64,000 nucleotides of DNA from Sambucus nigra (Eukaryota; Streptophyta; Magnoliopsida; Dipsacales; Adoxaceae). Shown here piece after piece: positions 60,901 through 64,000 of this stretch. The stretch lies in assembly GCA_949130495.1 (NCBI GenBank), contig OX422207.1, positions 713,344,456 to 713,408,455 of the forward strand. The letters run 5' to 3'. Made by a program: the position numbers and the translations under genes. The notes under the pieces were generated by a model, which made no database searches, was not told where the DNA came from, and worked only from the letters and a program-made list of their open reading frames with translations. Numbering within the stretch: position 1 is the stretch's first letter; every line of letters starts with the position of its first letter.

Positions 60901-62598
60901 CGTTAGAGCCACAAATACCTTGCACGGGATCAATCTAACTCATAGGAATCGACCGCGTAGTCACGTGGCTCCCGATTTGAGTGTATGACATAAATTTGCA
61001 AAAAAATATACTTAAGCATAAAAACATGCCATGAAAGGGTGAAAATGTAAGACAACCATAAAATGGTACCGTAGAAGTCACAAACACCCCGCATGGGACC
61101 AATGCAACTCGTAGGAACTGACCACATAGCCATATGACTCCCGATTTGAGTATACGACTTAATTTGTAAAAATTTGGACTCAAGCATAAAAACATTCCTT
61201 GAAAAGGTGAAAACATAAAACAACCACACAACTTTCCCGTAAGAATCACGAACAACTCACACGGGACCATTGTAACTGGTAAAAACTGATCGCGTAGTCA
61301 CAAAGCTCCCGTTTGAGTGTACGACATAAATATGCAAATAGTTGGACTTAAGCGTAAATACATGCCATCAAAGGATGAAAACATAAAACAACCACAAAAC
61401 GGTCCTGTAAGAGGCACGAACACCTCGCACATGACCAATATAACACGTAGGAATAGACCGCATAGTCATGTGGCTCCCGGTTTAAGTGTGCGACTTGAAT
61501 TTGCAAAAAGATGGACTTAAGCATAAAAATCTTCCCTCAAAGGGTGAAGACATAAAACATCCACAAAACGATCCCTAAAGAGTCACGAACACCTCACACG
61601 GGACCAATGTAACTTGTAGGAACCGACCGCGTAGTCATGTGACTCTCGGTTTGAGTTTACGACCTAAATTTGCAAAAAGTTACCCTTAAGCATAAAAACA
61701 TGCCTTCAAAGGGTGAAAATATAAAATAATTTCAAAATGGTCCCATAAGAGTCACAAACACCTCACACGGGACGAATTAACCTGTAGGAATCAACCGCAT
61801 AGTCACGTGGCTCCCGATTTGAGTGTACGACATAAATTTTTAAAAAGTGAGACTTAAGCATAAAAACATGCCATCAAAAGGTGAAAACATAAAATAACCA
61901 CAAAACGGTACCGTAAAAGTTACAAACACCTCGCATGGGACCAATGTAACTCGTAGGAACCGACTGCGTAGTCACGTGACTCCCGATTTGAGTGTACGAT
62001 CTAAATTTGCAAAAAGTTGGAGTTAAGCATAAAAACATGCCATCAAATAGTGAAAATGTAAAACAACCACAAAATGATCCCGTAAGTGGCATGAACACCT
62101 CGCACGGGACCAATAGGAATTGACCACGTAGTCACGTGGCTCCCGGTTTAAGTGTGCGACCTAAATTCGCAAAAAGATAGACTTAACCATAAAAACGTGC
62201 CCTTAATGGGTGAAAACGTAAAACAGCCACAAAATGATCCCGAAAGAGTCACGAAACCTCACATAGGACTAATGTAATTTTTAAAAACCGATCACGTAGT
62301 CAAGTGACTCATGGTTTGAGTGTACGACCTAAATTTATAAAAAGTTACACTTAAGCATAAAAACATGCCTTCAAAGGGTGAAAACGTAAAACAACCACAA
62401 AATGGTCCCGTAAGAGGCACGGACACCTCGTACGGGACCAATGTAACTCGTAGGAATTGACCGTGTAGTCACGAGGCTTCCGATTTGAGTGTACGACGTA
62501 AATTTGCAAAAAGTTAGACTTAGGCATAAAAATATGCCGTGAAAAGGTGAAAACGCAAAACAACCACAATATGGTCCCATAAGAGGCACGAACAACTC
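48961..62598 (+). repeat. Satellite array: ~169-bp monomer, about 81 head-to-tail copies
   Basis: The monomer is measured from equivalent points at 49078, 49247, 49415, 49584 and 49753 (169, 168, 169, 169 bp). Landmarks in order are gtaggaaccgaccgcgtagt, gtgactcccggtttgagtgt, cgacctaaatttgc, cttaagcataaaaacatgcc, atcaaagggtgaaaacgtaa, ccacaaaacggtcccgtaag and cacctcgcacgggacc. All units point the same way. Monomers vary at many positions. A variant with acttTcccgtaag followed by tcacggagctcccgg and aaatagttagacttaagcg recurs every 5-15 units. The series of roughly 79-codon minus-strand ORFs is produced by the period (169 is not a multiple of 3, so each frame closes within two units) and is not coding. 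The same family lies inverted at 18150-19255. Confidence 0.97.
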
Positions 62599-63247
62599 GT
62601 ATTGTTTCGACTAATGTCATCGATTCATAATCTTCACTATAACTTACAAGTTACATACCTAGAACTTATTCATATTATTTATGTGCATCCCATGTATAAG
62701 TCCACATTGTGGGTATAACATAGAGATATATGCATAGAGCGGTTATTGGAGGCGCGAGTAGAGGACACAAAGACGTTAGGCATTGAGATGATGCGTGTTA
62801 TATAACAATTATATATAATTCTTTTAATGGATCTTTCATTATTGTTCTGCACTATTTTCCATGGGAAAACAAGTTTGAAATAACATATTGGTGATGATTT
62901 TTGAAGTAAGCAATTTAGTTTCAAAATATTATATCATTGTAAGCATGGGTTTCAGATTGTGTACAAGGAACCATATGGAAGTTTTGTGTCTGTACTCACA
63001 AGTTTTCTTAAGCTTACATTGAAGTAATTTAAATGCAGGTATGTTAATAGGCACGAAGTAAAGTGAAAGGGCTGTCAGAGTTTCAAATATTATACAATTA
63101 TGTAACTGACTTGCTCGGCGACAAGACAACGAGTTAAGGTTTACTAGAAGATTGTCATATATATTTTTATTAATAAGTCAGCCATAATCCTTTTTTCGGT
63201 TCCATCTAAATCACCTTCGGCTCAGGAAGCAAGACAGTCCTTGAGGT

Positions 63248-63249
<2 letters not shown>
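62599..63249. other. Unassigned flank of the satellite array
   Basis: Single-copy-looking AT-rich DNA starting at attgtttcgactaatg. ORFs here do not exceed 81 codons and match nothing I know. Confidence 0.4.
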
Positions 63250-63299
<50 letters not shown>

Positions 63300-63312
63300 T
63301 GTGTGTGTGTAT
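63250..63312. repeat. (CT)n(GT)n microsatellite
   Basis: Uninterrupted ctctct run of about 46 bp followed by tgtgtgtgtgtg. Confidence 0.95.
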
Positions 63313-63797
63313 AATCTGTGTTGGATCGATTTGAGGAACTTCTAGAGTTACTACTATTTTAATGGATTATGATGAGGTAATAGATGTGTAGTGTCTTTAG
63401 TTTAGTCATATTTTAATTTAAGTTGTTGAAAACTATGAATATATAAAAGATGTATATTTTTTAATGTCTCTGCACAAACTAATGATCGTAATTTGATTAT
63501 TTGATACTTACAGGTAGAGATGACTCCTAAGATACATTTCATTTGAGAGTTAAATAAATCACAATATCTTTTCTTCGATATTTGTCAGGTAAACTAAACT
63601 GTTTTATTTTCTTACTTTTTTATTTGACATTAATATTGTCTATATATGTTTAATTATTTATTATATTTTATGAGGGCGTTTCATTAAGTTTTGTGGAATT
63701 CTTTGAAAGTACCCTGCCATAACCTCACACACCTATCCTTTGCCCTGTTCGTGCTCCTGCCTACCACTCCCTTAACCCCGCTAATACCCTAATTCCG

Positions 63798-63798
<1 letters not shown>
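63313..63798. other. Unassigned
   Basis: AT-rich sequence with no recognised gene or repeat. Confidence 0.4.

Positions 63799-63876
<78 letters not shown>
63799..63876. repeat. (TA)n microsatellite
   Basis: About 78 bp of uninterrupted TA. Confidence 0.97.
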
Positions 63877-63877
<1 letters not shown>

Positions 63878-64000
63878 CCGTTAAACAGTTATATATGTTA
63901 TGTATACAGTATATACACATATAACTGTTACTGTTAAACTGTTAAACATTTATATATGTTATGTATACAGTATATACATATAAAACTGTTAAACAGTTAT
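63877..64000. repeat. 61-bp repeat with AACTGTT palindromes, continuing past the window
   Basis: GTTAAACAGTTATATATGTT recurs in near-identical form at 63880 and 63941 (61 bp apart), each followed by atgtatacagtatataca. A third start at 63988 is cut by the window edge. TTAAACAGTT and AACTGTTAAAC alternate, forming short palindromes. Confidence 0.75.

Noticed and set aside
48961..62598. CRISPR-like array
   Set aside because: The whole ~169-bp unit is repeated without unique spacers and the context is a plant genome, so this is a satellite.
49034..62620. Dozens of similar 60-136-codon minus-strand ORFs reading like MVPCEVFVTLTGPFCGCF
   Set aside because: They repeat with the 169-bp satellite period, change frame from unit to unit and have no conserved start or stop. 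They are shadows of the satellite and not a gene family.
1..64000. rRNA, tRNA, organellar or viral (pararetrovirus) insertions
   Set aside because: I looked for their characteristic sequences and found none I could support. The only tRNA-related match is the primer-binding site at 11440-11451.

Overview
This window looks like repeat-rich heterochromatin from a flowering plant, most likely a eudicot. It carries plant-specific element families: Ty1/Copia, Ty3/Gypsy of the Tat type with antisense ORFs, CACTA (En/Spm), a Stowaway-like MITE, an L1-type LINE remnant and a ~169-bp plant-style satellite. I see no prokaryotic organisation, no convincing single-copy host gene, and no rRNA or tRNA gene. 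The species cannot be named from what is visible.

Layout. (1) 1-8023: the 3' ends of two nested Tat-type retrotransposons on the + strand. The inner one carries a spliced antisense gene (minus strand, 2500-386) and ends in a 552-bp LTR (2929-3480). The outer one has a long degenerate repeat region, a 95-bp tandem repeat and a LTR at 7601-8023. (2) 8024-12573: a minus-strand, non-autonomous Copia (SIRE-like) element with two ~1.1-kb LTRs, an initiator-Met primer-binding site and a gag remnant. (3) 13276-13470: a Stowaway-like MITE. (4) 13764-32849: an old Copia element whose pol gene is split in the pre-integrase domain by a 12.3-kb CACTA element (16776-29079, TSD TGT). That element is itself split by a second CACTA (21902-28319, TSD GGA). 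The inner CACTA holds an apparently intact three-exon TNPD-type transposase gene (predicted 1,076 aa). It also holds an inverted duplication of a captured plant B3-domain gene fragment, fused to a scrap of the transposase gene. (5) 32850-46102: three nested ~3.1-3.3-kb LTRs of one family. LTR B sits in the Copia 3' LTR. LTR A sits in B (TSD CAAAC) and is broken by a third Tat element that carries an antisense plant-mobile-domain (PMD) pseudogene. Solo LTR C also sits in B (TSD TTACC). (6) 46103-48960: a Copia LTR fragment, a CACTA-like end and unassigned DNA. (7) 48961-62598: about 81 head-to-tail copies of the ~169-bp satellite. (8) 62599-64000: microsatellites and short palindromic repeats.

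The same satellite family also occurs as about 6.5 inverted copies inside the outer CACTA at 18150-19255. This links the large array to a transposon-borne seed. The two observations most worth following are that link and the CACTA-borne B3/transposase hairpin, which has the architecture of a small-RNA-generating locus. The ordering of insertions rests on exact target-site duplications and rejoined reading frames seen in the sequence. Family names come from motif recognition, not from a database search.
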